From contig JAFQDR010000220.1 in the NCBI GenBank assembly GCA_017415945.1, positions 1 through 14,272 on the forward strand: 14,272 bases of DNA, read 5' to 3'. The number at the start of each line of letters is the position of its first letter. The stretch's first letter is position 1. Shown piece after piece: positions 5,799-12,859 of the stretch. Below the pieces are notes generated by a model. The model saw only the letters and a list, made by a program, of their open reading frames with translations, did not search any database and had not been told where the DNA came from. Source of the stretch: Oscillospiraceae bacterium (lineage in GTDB: Bacteria > Bacillota_A > Clostridia > Oscillospirales > Oscillospiraceae). The position numbers and the translations under genes were made by a program.

Positions 5799-8700
5799 TT
5801 ATTTTTCCAATTGGCTTGCCTTGTACAGGAAGGTGACCACCTGTGCACGGGTGCAGGTGTCGTTGGGGCCGAACATATTGTTGCCGATACCGCCTGTAAT
5901 GTCGTTTTCCACAGCCCACAGCACGGGGTTCACAAACCAGTCGGTGAAACTGACGTCCGTGAAGGGAATGCTGCTGCTTGCGGGCGCGGGCTTCCCTGCG
6001 GAAGCATACAGGAAGGTAACTACCTGCGCGCGTGTACAGGTCTGCTCGGGACCAAACTCACGCTTGCTGATGCCGCTTGTGATGCCGTTTTCTACAGCCC
6101 ACAGTACGGGATTCAGATACCATGCATCGTCTGCCACGTCATCAAAGGGATTGACTGTGGTCTTGGGAGCGGGCTTGCCTGCTGCTGCCCAGAGGAAAGT
6201 GACTACCTGTGCACGGGTGCAGCTTTCATTGGGGGCGAAGGTATCTGCGGTCTTGCCGCCGGTTACTTCATTTTCCTTTGCCCACATAACGGGATTGTAG
6301 TACCAGTCCTGCTCACTGACGTCCTTGAAGGGATTTTCAACGGGGACGGGAGTGGGCGTGGGAGTGGGAGTAGGCGTGGGCGTAGGCGTGGGAGTGGGGG
6401 TAGGCGTGGGAGTAGGTGTAGGTGTAGGTGTCGGATCAACCTTTGCGTAGTGGAATTCTACGGTGTCATAGAACTGACCCCAATGCTCGGGAGCAAACAG
6501 TGCCTTGAATTCACTTGCGCTGCCTGCATAATACACATCGCTGATGTTGGGGCAGGCGGTGAAGCTGCGCTTTCCGATGGATTCCAAGGTGGAGGGCAGA
6601 CGTACTTCCGTCAGCGTGGAGCTGTTCATAAAGGCGCAGGCACCGATGGAGGTGACCCCCTCCTCTACGATGACGCGGGTGATCACACAGCTGTCATACC
6701 CGTCCCATTCGGTTATGGTGCCGTCGTAATCGTACATGGGGCCTGTCCCGCTGATGGTCAGGGTGCCGGAGGTGATATCCAGCTTCCAGCTCAAGCTATC
6801 ACCGCAGGTGCCGGTGAAGCAATCGGGTTCCTTGCAGCGGATGCAGAATCCGTTCTTGTATTCATGGCCCAGGGCGGCAATGGATACAGAGGGCTGCAGG
6901 ATGATTTTGCAGACGGAGCAGCTAAGCTCGTCGCTTGTGCCGCCTTCTGTGCAGGTGGGAGGGGTGCCCTTGGTAATCGTTTCCTTGTGGCCCAAGGCGG
7001 GGATGGGCTTCTGCTCTGCCAGTACCTTTTTACATACCTCGCAGTGTTTGCCTTCCGTAAGACCATCCTCTGTACAGGTGGCTGCCTTGGCGTTGTCAAT
7101 CACTTCCGTATGTCCGGTTGCGGGCAGTACGGTCTGCTCGTTGATGATTTTGCCGCAGCGCTTGCAGTGGCTGCCCTCGGAGAGACCGTCCTCCTCACAG
7201 GTGGGCAGGATCTCGTCGTCGGGAATCTCATCGTGGCCCAAGGCGGGGATGGTCTTAAAGCCGCTGACGGTCTCACCGCAGATGCTGCACTTGGTGCCCG
7301 CTGTGGTGCCGCTTTCCTCGCAGGTGGCGGGAACCTCGGGGACCAAAATGGGCTGATGGTTGGTGCAGGTCAAGGTATCGCAGACATCGCAGTGACCATC
7401 GTCGTTTTTGTCCGTGTGGTCGAGCTTTGCAATTGCTTCGGTGTAGGTGTGGTTTTTGTCGTTCTTACAGGTGTAGAGCATAGCCCCTTCCTCCGTACAG
7501 GTGGCGGGGGTGATAATCTTGCTTTCGTAATCGTGGCCCATGGCGGGGATCAGCTTGCGGGTGACCAGAACCTTTTGGCAAACCCGGCAGCTCTTGCCTT
7601 CTTCGTAGCCGTTTTCCTCACAGGTGGGCTCCACAGCGGGGATCACGACTTCGGTGTGTCCTGTGGCAGGAACGGTTTCCTGTGCCTTAAGGACGGCACC
7701 GCACAGGGTGCACTTGGTGCCCTCGGTCAGACCCGCTTCTTCACAGGTGGGAGCCACGGCGGGGATGACTGTGGACTGATGCGCACAGGTATCTATTGCG
7801 AAGAAATCTACCTGATAGTTCAGTTCTGCGGCCTTGCCCAGACTGGTCACGAGACCTTGGATTTTTACGGTGTAGCTGCCGTCGTAGCTGCCAACTTCGG
7901 AAATCGAGGGGCGGAAGATGATACAGTTATTGACACCGTAGCCGTTGTTGTCAACGGTGATGTACATGCCATCACTGCCTGTGGTTTCGCCGCTGCCGTC
8001 AAAGACCCAGACCTTATTGTCGGAAATGCGGGTCAGCGTAATCGTCAGCTGATCCAAAGCAGGGGCTCTGTAGGACTTGGGGTTCAGGGTAACGGACCAA
8101 GGGGTATCGGCTTCGAAGACATTGGAGGGGAAATTGCCGCTTGCGGGCCATGCGATAAAGTCATAGGAGATATTGCTGCCGCTGCGGTCAAAGACTCTGG
8201 TGGCAATATAGTCGGCACCGGAGGTGGACTTTGCATAGCCGAAGCCCACGTTCAGCAGGGGGGGATTCAGCAGCCAGCGGCGGTGTCCCAGACAGGCCAG
8301 ATTGGAGCTGCTGGAGCTGTCATCCATGCAGCCCTGAGTGGAGCTCTGCAGAGGATTGTAGTTGTAATAGCCCGAGCGCATGGAGATATTGCTCTTTGCG
8401 GTGGCATCGGCACCCTTGTTGTAGAAGGTGCTGTCCATGTCCGCAGGCTGAGTGGGGTAGTGACTCAATACATTGTTGGCGGCCATGACTACGGCACCGT
8501 GCTGGGCGGAATCGTTCAGCTCATCGGACAGCTGTACGGGAGCCAGACCCGCTGCATAACGCATAAAGTTCAGGTGGGTCAGACCGCTTTCCAGAAACTG
8601 CTCACTGAGGGCACCTGCCGCATAGGGCGCGGTGACGGAGGGAGCATCGGCGAAGAAGTTGGAGGCGGAGGTGACTTCTGCCCATTTGCTTATCAGCTGT

Positions 8701-9848
8701 GCCCGTGTGGGCTTTGCCGCGTTTAGGTCACCGCTGTGCATGAGGGTGATTTGATCGTTGACGGGGATGGTTTCGGTCTTTGTCTCTCCGCACAGGGTGC
8801 AGGTGTAGGTCTTGATGCCTGTTTGGGTAGCGGTGGGGGCAGTGGTGACAACGCCGTTGTCCCAATCGTGGGCGGTGCATTTCAGCTTGGGCAGCGTCAC
8901 ATCCTCTACACCGATCTCTGCGGAGGCGTTCTTGTCCATATAGTACCGACCGCATACGGTGCAGTACCAATGGGCCATGATGCCCTCTTCCTTGTATGTG
9001 GGGGCCTTGCCTTCCACATAGGTCATGGTGTGGGTATGTACGGCTGTGCCTGTTACGGTAATCGTGATGTTCCCGGAGCATCTGCCAAGCTTGAAGGAAA
9101 TAACGGTGGTGCCTGCGGAAAGGGCGGATACCACACCGTCATTGACGGTTGCTACGGTGGGGTCGCTGCTGGACCATTCCGGACAGGCGGGGTTCAGCTT
9201 AGTGGTTGCATAGCTGAAGCCGGGGTTGGACTGGGTGACCTTTAAGGTCTGGCTGTCCCCTGCGTTCATGTTTTTGGTACCAACGATAGCAAAATCATAA
9301 ACCTGACTGCCGATGGATACCTTTGCGGTGATTTCCCTGTCTGCGGGCTTGGGTGCCCCGGAGCCTGTGACACTGCTGAAGCACTGGGTCCAGTATTTGA
9401 TACCGTTGTGCTCAAAGCAGCCTACACCAACGGTTTGATAGGCTTCCTTAAGGATATTGGCTCTGTGACCGGAGGAGTTCATCCAAGCCTCCATGACTGC
9501 GGCGGCTGTGCGCTGACCTGCGGCGATGTTCTCCCCACGGGAGCCGCCTACGGTGAATGCGGTGAAGCAGGAGGAGCCGTCGGGGCGGGTATGGCTGGCA
9601 TAGACCGACTGCTCTGCACTGCGCAGCATGGCGGTATCCAGCAGCTCTTGGCTCATGGTCAGAGAGGAAAGTCCCTGCTGGTTGCGCTCTTGATTGATCA
9701 GCTCCAAAACCTTATAGGCTTCGGAGTAGTATTCGGTGCCGTCTACAGATACGGTGCTGTCGGCGGCCAGAGCCCCCGTGGGCAGCAGGCCGATGAGCAT
9801 ACACAGTACCATCAAGAAAGAAAACATACGGGAATGGATTGCTTTCAT
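5799..9848 (-). CDS. Secreted mosaic surface protein: two CAP domains, Cys repeats, Leu-rich region, three SLH domains
   Basis: This is a 1349-residue cell-surface protein. Residues 1-29 are a signal peptide ending in ALA-A. CAP/SCP domain 1 spans about 42-160, with His86, Glu106 in GENI and His128 in GHRANIL. A bacterial Ig-like (Big_2) region is at about 175-267, followed by two degenerate Cys repeats (280-365). A second CAP-like domain is at about 380-540 (His463, and His522 in LGHRRWLLNP), then a beta-rich region (545-686) and a Cys-repeat array (699-995, C-x2-C units ending in A-x-GH). Next come a BspA-type Leu-rich segment (1010-1136), a linker of 14 Thr-Pro pairs (1140-1167) and three SLH domains (about 1174, 1235 and 1296 to the end), each with CTRAQVVTFL. 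SLH domains bind secondary cell-wall polymer, so the protein is probably displayed on the wall. GGAG lies 9 bases before the ATG. The ligand or activity of the CAP domains is unknown. Confidence 0.93.
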   Translation of the reverse strand: MKAIHSRMFSFLMVLCMLIGLLPTGALAADSTVSVDGTEYYSEAYKVLELINQERNQQGLSSLTMSQELLDTAMLRSAEQSVYASHTRPDGSSCFTAFTVGGSRGENIAAGQRTAAAVMEAWMNSSGHRANILKEAYQTVGVGCFEHNGIKYWTQCFSSVTGSGAPKPADREITAKVSIGSQVYDFAIVGTKNMNAGDSQTLKVTQSNPGFSYATTKLNPACPEWSSSDPTVATVNDGVVSALSAGTTVISFKLGRCSGNITITVTGTAVHTHTMTYVEGKAPTYKEEGIMAHWYCTVCGRYYMDKNASAEIGVEDVTLPKLKCTAHDWDNGVVTTAPTATQTGIKTYTCTLCGETKTETIPVNDQITLMHSGDLNAAKPTRAQLISKWAEVTSASNFFADAPSVTAPYAAGALSEQFLESGLTHLNFMRYAAGLAPVQLSDELNDSAQHGAVVMAANNVLSHYPTQPADMDSTFYNKGADATAKSNISMRSGYYNYNPLQSSTQGCMDDSSSSSNLACLGHRRWLLNPPLLNVGFGYAKSTSGADYIATRVFDRSGSNISYDFIAWPASGNFPSNVFEADTPWSVTLNPKSYRAPALDQLTITLTRISDNKVWVFDGSGETTGSDGMYITVDNNGYGVNNCIIFRPSISEVGSYDGSYTVKIQGLVTSLGKAAELNYQVDFFAIDTCAHQSTVIPAVAPTCEEAGLTEGTKCTLCGAVLKAQETVPATGHTEVVIPAVEPTCEENGYEEGKSCRVCQKVLVTRKLIPAMGHDYESKIITPATCTEEGAMLYTCKNDKNHTYTEAIAKLDHTDKNDDGHCDVCDTLTCTNHQPILVPEVPATCEESGTTAGTKCSICGETVSGFKTIPALGHDEIPDDEILPTCEEDGLSEGSHCKRCGKIINEQTVLPATGHTEVIDNAKAATCTEDGLTEGKHCEVCKKVLAEQKPIPALGHKETITKGTPPTCTEGGTSDELSCSVCKIILQPSVSIAALGHEYKNGFCIRCKEPDCFTGTCGDSLSWKLDITSGTLTISGTGPMYDYDGTITEWDGYDSCVITRVIVEEGVTSIGACAFMNSSTLTEVRLPSTLESIGKRSFTACPNISDVYYAGSASEFKALFAPEHWGQFYDTVEFHYAKVDPTPTPTPTPTPTPTPTPTPTPTPTPTPTPVPVENPFKDVSEQDWYYNPVMWAKENEVTGGKTADTFAPNESCTRAQVVTFLWAAAGKPAPKTTVNPFDDVADDAWYLNPVLWAVENGITSGISKREFGPEQTCTRAQVVTFLYASAGKPAPASSSIPFTDVSFTDWFVNPVLWAVENDITGGIGNNMFGPNDTCTRAQVVTFLYKASQLEK
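6351..6434 (-). repeat. Hexanucleotide tandem repeat coding for (Thr-Pro)14
   Basis: Fourteen consecutive 6-base units, plus-strand pattern NGTNGG, encode the proline-rich linker between the Leu-rich region and the SLH domains. Units differ at the third codon positions; only the block at 6417-6434 (two TGTAGG and one TGTCGG) is nearly uniform. The repeat keeps the reading frame whatever the unit number. Confidence 0.9.
6864..7754 (-). repeat. Cys-rich repeat array within the surface protein
   Basis: This stretch encodes residues 699-995. About six units of roughly 33 residues follow the pattern TC-E/T-E-x-G-(about 6)-C-x2-C-(about 13)-GH, starting near residues 699, 740, 840, 881, 922 and 963. 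A deviant stretch lies at 781-838, with C-x5-H and GHC-x2-C spacing. The C-x2-C pairs look like metal-binding knuckles, but metal binding is an inference. Confidence 0.8.
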
Positions 9849-9916
9849 GGTTCGTCACTCCATAAATTAGTATATATGGTTACATCATATAACAAAATGA
9901 TGTCAGTGGCAAGAGC

Positions 9917-9949
9917 AAAAAAGCGCACCGCGAAATGCGGTACGTTTTT
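9917..9949 (-). terminator. Terminator of the YfcC-family permease gene
   Basis: ACCGC-GAAAT-GCGGT is extended outward by A-rich/T-rich pairing with one mismatch. Read on the minus strand it lies about 20 bases after the permease stop and ends in a run of T. It sits upstream of the surface protein gene and separates the two transcripts. Confidence 0.75.
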
Positions 9950-9970
9950 AAGACAGATATACTCATGAAA

Positions 9971-11365
9971 TCAGCAGTAGCCCACCCAAAGGCCAAACAG
10001 CAGAATGGCACTTGTGAGCAGCAGATTCGCCCCTTGGAATTTCCATGAATATTTTACCCAGCTGCCATAGGGCACATCCGCAAGACCCAGTGCAATGAGC
10101 AGGGCGGCGTTGGTGGGATAAAATACATTGGAGAAGCCGTCCCCAAAGGCGAAGGCTACCATACACAATTGAGCGGGGATCCCGAACAGCTGTGCCATGG
10201 GTACGATCAGGGGAATCAGCAGGAAGGCCTTTGCAGAGCCCGATGCAATGAAGAAGTTCATGCCCAGCACAATGGCGTAAATGGCAAGTGCGATACCCCA
10301 CTTGGGCATGCCGTCCAAGGTCTGCACTGCCATGTACAGCAGCGTATCCAGAATTTTTGCCTCTGTGAGAATGTACTTCACGGAGCTTGCCATGCAGATC
10401 ATTAGCACGGCGGGGAGAATGGTCAGCATCCCCTTACCGAAGCTCTTGGCGAGGCTGCCTCCTGTCATGCCTGCGGTTAGGGAGCCTGTGAGTCCCGCCG
10501 CCAGAAACATTACCGCTACGATAATCATGGTCAGATCCTGCAGAGCGGGGATGAAGGGGGAGCACAGAACCAAGGCAATGCCTCCGCCCAAAATGCATAC
10601 AAACCACATCAGTGCCTTGTCCAAAGCGGGAACGGGGATAAAATCACTGCGTTGAGCCACGATGCCCGTATCGATGGCTTTTGCGTGGCGGTACAGGAAG
10701 CCCAGCAGCAGTGCGTAAATCAAAACCGCGCTGACAAGGCGCAGCCACAGCCCCGAGAACATGGGCAGACCTGCCAGAGACTGTGCCACACCGATGGTGA
10801 AGGGATTGCATACCCCCGAGGCAAAGCCGCAGCCCGCTGCCAGCAGGCTCATGCCCAAGCCTGTGACCGCATCCCAGCCCAGGCCCACGGACAGAGCCAC
10901 CACAATGGGAACAAGGGGGACACATTCCTCGAAGCTGCCGATGAAGGCACCCATGGACATAAAGAACAGGGGCACAACTGCAATCAGACGGTACTTATGT
11001 GCGGCAAAACGGTGGACAAGCCTTTGCAGCATATATTCCATAAGTCCGCAGCTCTCCAATGCATTGAATACGCCGCCGATGACCAGCAGGAACACAATGA
11101 TTGCGATAATGGTACCGCCGCCCTCCGCAGCCAGCACCAAAACAGGGCTCAGCAGGAATTTGCCAAAGGACAGACCGCCTTCCGTAAAGCGGAAGCTGTT
11201 TGTAGAGACGATGACGGTGTTGCCCGCGGCATCGGTCGTGCGGGCGTATTCCCCTGCGGGAATTAGAAAGGTCAATGCATATGTGCCGATCATCAAGGCG
11301 AGAATGACCAGAATGGCACCGAGAAAGGACTTAACGCTGACGTTTAAGCCTTTGTTTTCTGTCAT
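9971..11365 (-). CDS. YfcC family permease (DcuC/C4-dicarboxylate carrier-like, PF03606)
   Basis: The 464-residue protein is almost entirely hydrophobic, with about 11-13 membrane segments starting at residue 14. Family features visible are GSFEECVPLVPI (about 143-154), matching the conserved G-x-x-E-E motif, and NPFTIGVAQSLAGLPMFSG (about 187-205), the hallmark NPF-x-x-x-x-AQ segment of YfcC proteins. The usual length is 460-510. Members are annotated as putative amino-acid, peptide or carboxylate carriers, and the substrate cannot be deduced here. The start ATG at 11365 is preceded by GGAGTG at 8 bases, and a promoter lies upstream. The gene is monocistronic by its terminator and divergent from yitT. 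Confidence 0.88.
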   Translation of the reverse strand: MTENKGLNVSVKSFLGAILVILALMIGTYALTFLIPAGEYARTTDAAGNTVIVSTNSFRFTEGGLSFGKFLLSPVLVLAAEGGGTIIAIIVFLLVIGGVFNALESCGLMEYMLQRLVHRFAAHKYRLIAVVPLFFMSMGAFIGSFEECVPLVPIVVALSVGLGWDAVTGLGMSLLAAGCGFASGVCNPFTIGVAQSLAGLPMFSGLWLRLVSAVLIYALLLGFLYRHAKAIDTGIVAQRSDFIPVPALDKALMWFVCILGGGIALVLCSPFIPALQDLTMIIVAVMFLAAGLTGSLTAGMTGGSLAKSFGKGMLTILPAVLMICMASSVKYILTEAKILDTLLYMAVQTLDGMPKWGIALAIYAIVLGMNFFIASGSAKAFLLIPLIVPMAQLFGIPAQLCMVAFAFGDGFSNVFYPTNAALLIALGLADVPYGSWVKYSWKFQGANLLLTSAILLFGLWVGYC

Positions 11366-11399
11366 GGGATATCACTCCGAATGAAAAAAGAATGGCTTT

Positions 11400-11428
11400 A
11401 TTATAATGATGTGTGTATCAATATGCAA
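11400..11428 (-). promoter_or_regulatory. Promoter of the YfcC-family permease gene
   Basis: On the minus strand, TTGCAT (11423-11428) and a perfect TATAAT (11400-11405) are separated by 17 bases. The -10 lies about 34 bases upstream of the ATG. It is arranged divergently from the yitT promoter. Confidence 0.6.
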
Positions 11429-11461
11429 GGGATTACAAAGAATATGAAAAAATACTCCATA

Positions 11462-11491
11462 TTGACGATTTTGACCTGCTTCGGTTATAAT
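11462..11491 (+). promoter_or_regulatory. Promoter of yitT
   Basis: TTGACG (11462-11467) and TATAAT (11486-11491) are spaced by 18 bases, a near-consensus vegetative sigma promoter. Transcription would begin near 11498, leaving a leader of about 72 bases before the chosen ATG. This supports the downstream start, because the in-frame ATG at 11381 lies upstream of the promoter. Confidence 0.7.
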
Positions 11492-11508
11492 AACAGCATA
11501 ATTAAAAG

Positions 11509-11548
11509 ATCCGCGCTTGCAGGTGAGTATCCCGTGAGCGCGGATTTT
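11509..11548 (+). promoter_or_regulatory. Leader hairpin of yitT, possible attenuator
   Basis: ATCCGCGCT (11509-11517) pairs with AGCGCGGAT (11537-11545) around a 19-base loop and is followed at once by TTTAT. It fills most of the predicted leader and ends about 10 bases before the ribosome binding site. It could be a weak terminator/attenuator or a 5' stabilising stem. No matching anti-terminator was found. Confidence 0.4.
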
Positions 11549-11569
11549 ATCGTATGGGGAGGAACGGAT

Positions 11570-12451
11570 ATGCAGAAAAAAACAAAGAGAGAAATGATCG
11601 TAGACCTGATCGCGGTGGTGCTGGGGAACTTTCTCTACGCTCTGACGGTGAAGCTGTTTCTGGAGCCTACGGGGCTGATTACAGGGGGCACCATGGGCTT
11701 GGCACTGACTGCCAATCACCTGTGGGGGACGGATATCAATTTGTTCGTGCTGATTTTCAACACCGCCATGCTGGTGCTGGGCTTCTTCACACTTGGCAAG
11801 ACCTTTGCGGCTACCACCGTTGCAAGTACCTTTTTAAGCCCCGGGTTCATGGAACTCATTGACCGCACCATCGGACAGCCTGTGCTCAGTACCGATCCTA
11901 TGCTCAACGCCTTTTTCTGTGGCATCGGCATCGGAGTCAGCCTGGGTATGGTTATTCGCGCGGGTTCCTCTACGGGCGGCTGTGATGTGCCCACCATTTT
12001 GATTTCCCGCGTGCTGCGTCTGCCGCTGGGTGGCGTGGTATATGTATTTGATATGCTGGTGTTGATGCTGCAGCTGATGTTCAGCGACGGAGAGGGCATT
12101 TTGTACGGCATTTTTATGGCGGTGATTTACACGGTGGTCATGGATAAGATGCTGCTGGTGGGCACCGACCGTACGGAAATCAAAATCATCAGCGAGAAGT
12201 CTCTGCAAATTTCCGATGCCATTCAGGAGCAGGTTGACCGAGGGGTGACCCTGCTCCACGCAGAAGGTGGCTTCCTGCACCGTGAGACCAAGATGCTGCT
12301 GAGCGTGGTATCCAACCGTGAGGTGGTGAAGGTGGAGCGCATTGCCCACGACATCGACCCCACCTGCTTTATGATCATCTCCCGTGTCAGCCAAGTCCGC
12401 GGCCGCGGCTTCACCTTAGATAAGGATCACCCCCATGAATTCGGAGCTTGA
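11570..12451 (+). CDS. yitT: YitT family membrane protein (DUF161/DUF2179)
   Basis: The start is placed at 11570 because GGGGAGGA (11556-11563) precedes it and the likely promoter is at 11462-11491. The frame is open upstream, but those 63 codons would be promoter and leader. The 293-residue product has the standard YitT layout. Membrane segments occupy about residues 12-195, with the conserved L-x-P-x-G-x-x-x-GG near 31-40 and AGSSTGGCDVP at 131-141. A cytoplasmic DUF2179 domain of about 80 residues (203-283) follows. Length is normal (280-295). The function of the family is not established. The last residues, DKDHPHEFGA, extend past the DUF2179 core and are repeated in an untranslated copy 188 bases downstream. 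Confidence 0.9.
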   Translation: MQKKTKREMIVDLIAVVLGNFLYALTVKLFLEPTGLITGGTMGLALTANHLWGTDINLFVLIFNTAMLVLGFFTLGKTFAATTVASTFLSPGFMELIDRTIGQPVLSTDPMLNAFFCGIGIGVSLGMVIRAGSSTGGCDVPTILISRVLRLPLGGVVYVFDMLVLMLQLMFSDGEGILYGIFMAVIYTVVMDKMLLVGTDRTEIKIISEKSLQISDAIQEQVDRGVTLLHAEGGFLHRETKMLLSVVSNREVVKVERIAHDIDPTCFMIISRVSQVRGRGFTLDKDHPHEFGA

Positions 12452-12453
12452 TA
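12419..12453 (+). repeat. Direct repeat copy 1: 3' end of yitT
   Basis: These 35 bases cover the last ten codons, the stop codon and two further bases of yitT. They match 12607-12641 at 27 of 35 positions. In the shared frame, all ten positions except one (Lys/Ala) encode the same residue, and both copies end in TGATA. Confidence 0.75.
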
Positions 12454-12471
12454 GATAACCACCCATCGCTG

Positions 12472-12532
12472 CTGCATCTTTCCATCCAAGCAAAAATTCA
12501 CGCAAGTGAATTTGAAATGGAAAAAGATGCAG
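12472..12532. repeat. Long hairpin between the two yitT tail copies
   Basis: CTGCATC (12472-12478) pairs with GATGCAG (12526-12532), and TTTCCAT (12479-12485) with ATGGAAA (12517-12523), with a 2-base bulge. An inner perfect stem, AAATTCAC/GTGAATTT (12494-12501/12506-12513), closes on GCAA. About 22 base pairs form in all. No T run follows, so it is not a typical terminator. Confidence 0.65.
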
Positions 12533-12639
12533 AGCGAAAAAGTCCGAACAACGAAATGAGCGCCCTCCGTGAGCCTGCGAGCGGATAGCGATATGGAGTA
12601 TGTGAGGACGCGGATCATCCCCACGAATTTGGTGCGTGA
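12514..12639 (+). pseudogene. Decayed reading frame ending in a second copy of the YitT C-terminal tail
   Basis: One frame runs from an ATG at 12517 (MEKDAERKSPNNEM), is interrupted by TAG at 12586-12588, and continues to end in EDADHPHEFGA before TGA at 12637-12639. The final residues match the YitT tail. No ribosome binding site precedes the ATG, and the stop codon breaks the frame. It is either the remnant of a yitT-like gene end or part of a small inserted element. The part upstream of EDADHPHEFGA is not similar to YitT. Confidence 0.4.
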
Positions 12640-12648
12640 TAAACAACT

Positions 12649-12772
12649 GCCCTACGGTTGCAACTGAAAAATGTCCGCTGCAACCGTAGGGCGGCTGCTT
12701 GCTGCCGCCGCTTGTTGGTTTGGCTTGGCAGTCAAATCAGTGTGGGTCGGCGCGAGCAAGCGCGCGCCCTAC
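12649..12772. repeat. Cluster of palindromic GTAGGGC-type units
   Basis: A 14-bp perfect stem pairs GCCCTACGGTTGCA (12649-12662) with TGCAACCGTAGGGC (12679-12692). Overlapping it, a unit GTAGGGCG-GCT-GCTTGCT-GCC-GCCG (12686-12710) recurs in inverted orientation at 12742-12772, whose reverse reads GTAGGGCGCGCGCTTGCTCGC. These look like short interspersed GC-rich palindromic repeats; there is no coding potential. The rest of the gap to 12859 is AT-rich and probably holds the promoter of the next gene. Confidence 0.6.
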
Positions 12773-12859
12773 AGGTGTGGAGATGGATTTATGGTAGAAA
12801 AATTCATAATTATGTGGTACTCTCATACCATAGAGATATGATATTCGGACGGTGAGGCT

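Noticed and set aside
5781..8726. A 981-codon open frame on the plus strand
   Set aside because: It lies entirely opposite the SLH/CAP surface protein, whose domains are clear. Its translation is low-complexity Gly/Ala/Val-rich without recognisable domains, as expected from the antisense of biased codons.
9869..9897. Possible promoter of the surface protein gene (TATACT with weak -35 candidates)
   Set aside because: The region is AT-rich and a -10-like hexamer is present. The best -35 (TTGTTA) has only 15-base spacing and the 17-base alternative is poor, so no promoter is called.
11381..11569. N-terminal extension of yitT from the ATG at 11381
   Set aside because: The near-consensus promoter at 11462-11491 and the ribosome binding site at 11556-11563 lie within it, and the extra residues are not part of the YitT family.
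12416..12646. A 76-codon open frame on the minus strand across the yitT tail repeats
   Set aside because: It has no ribosome binding site or recognisable product, and it spans hairpins and the duplicated tail.
12811..12832. Inverted repeat TATGTGGTA/TACCATA as an operator of the AI-2E gene
   Set aside because: It is short and imperfect, and could be chance in AT-rich DNA. It is mentioned only in the gene entry.
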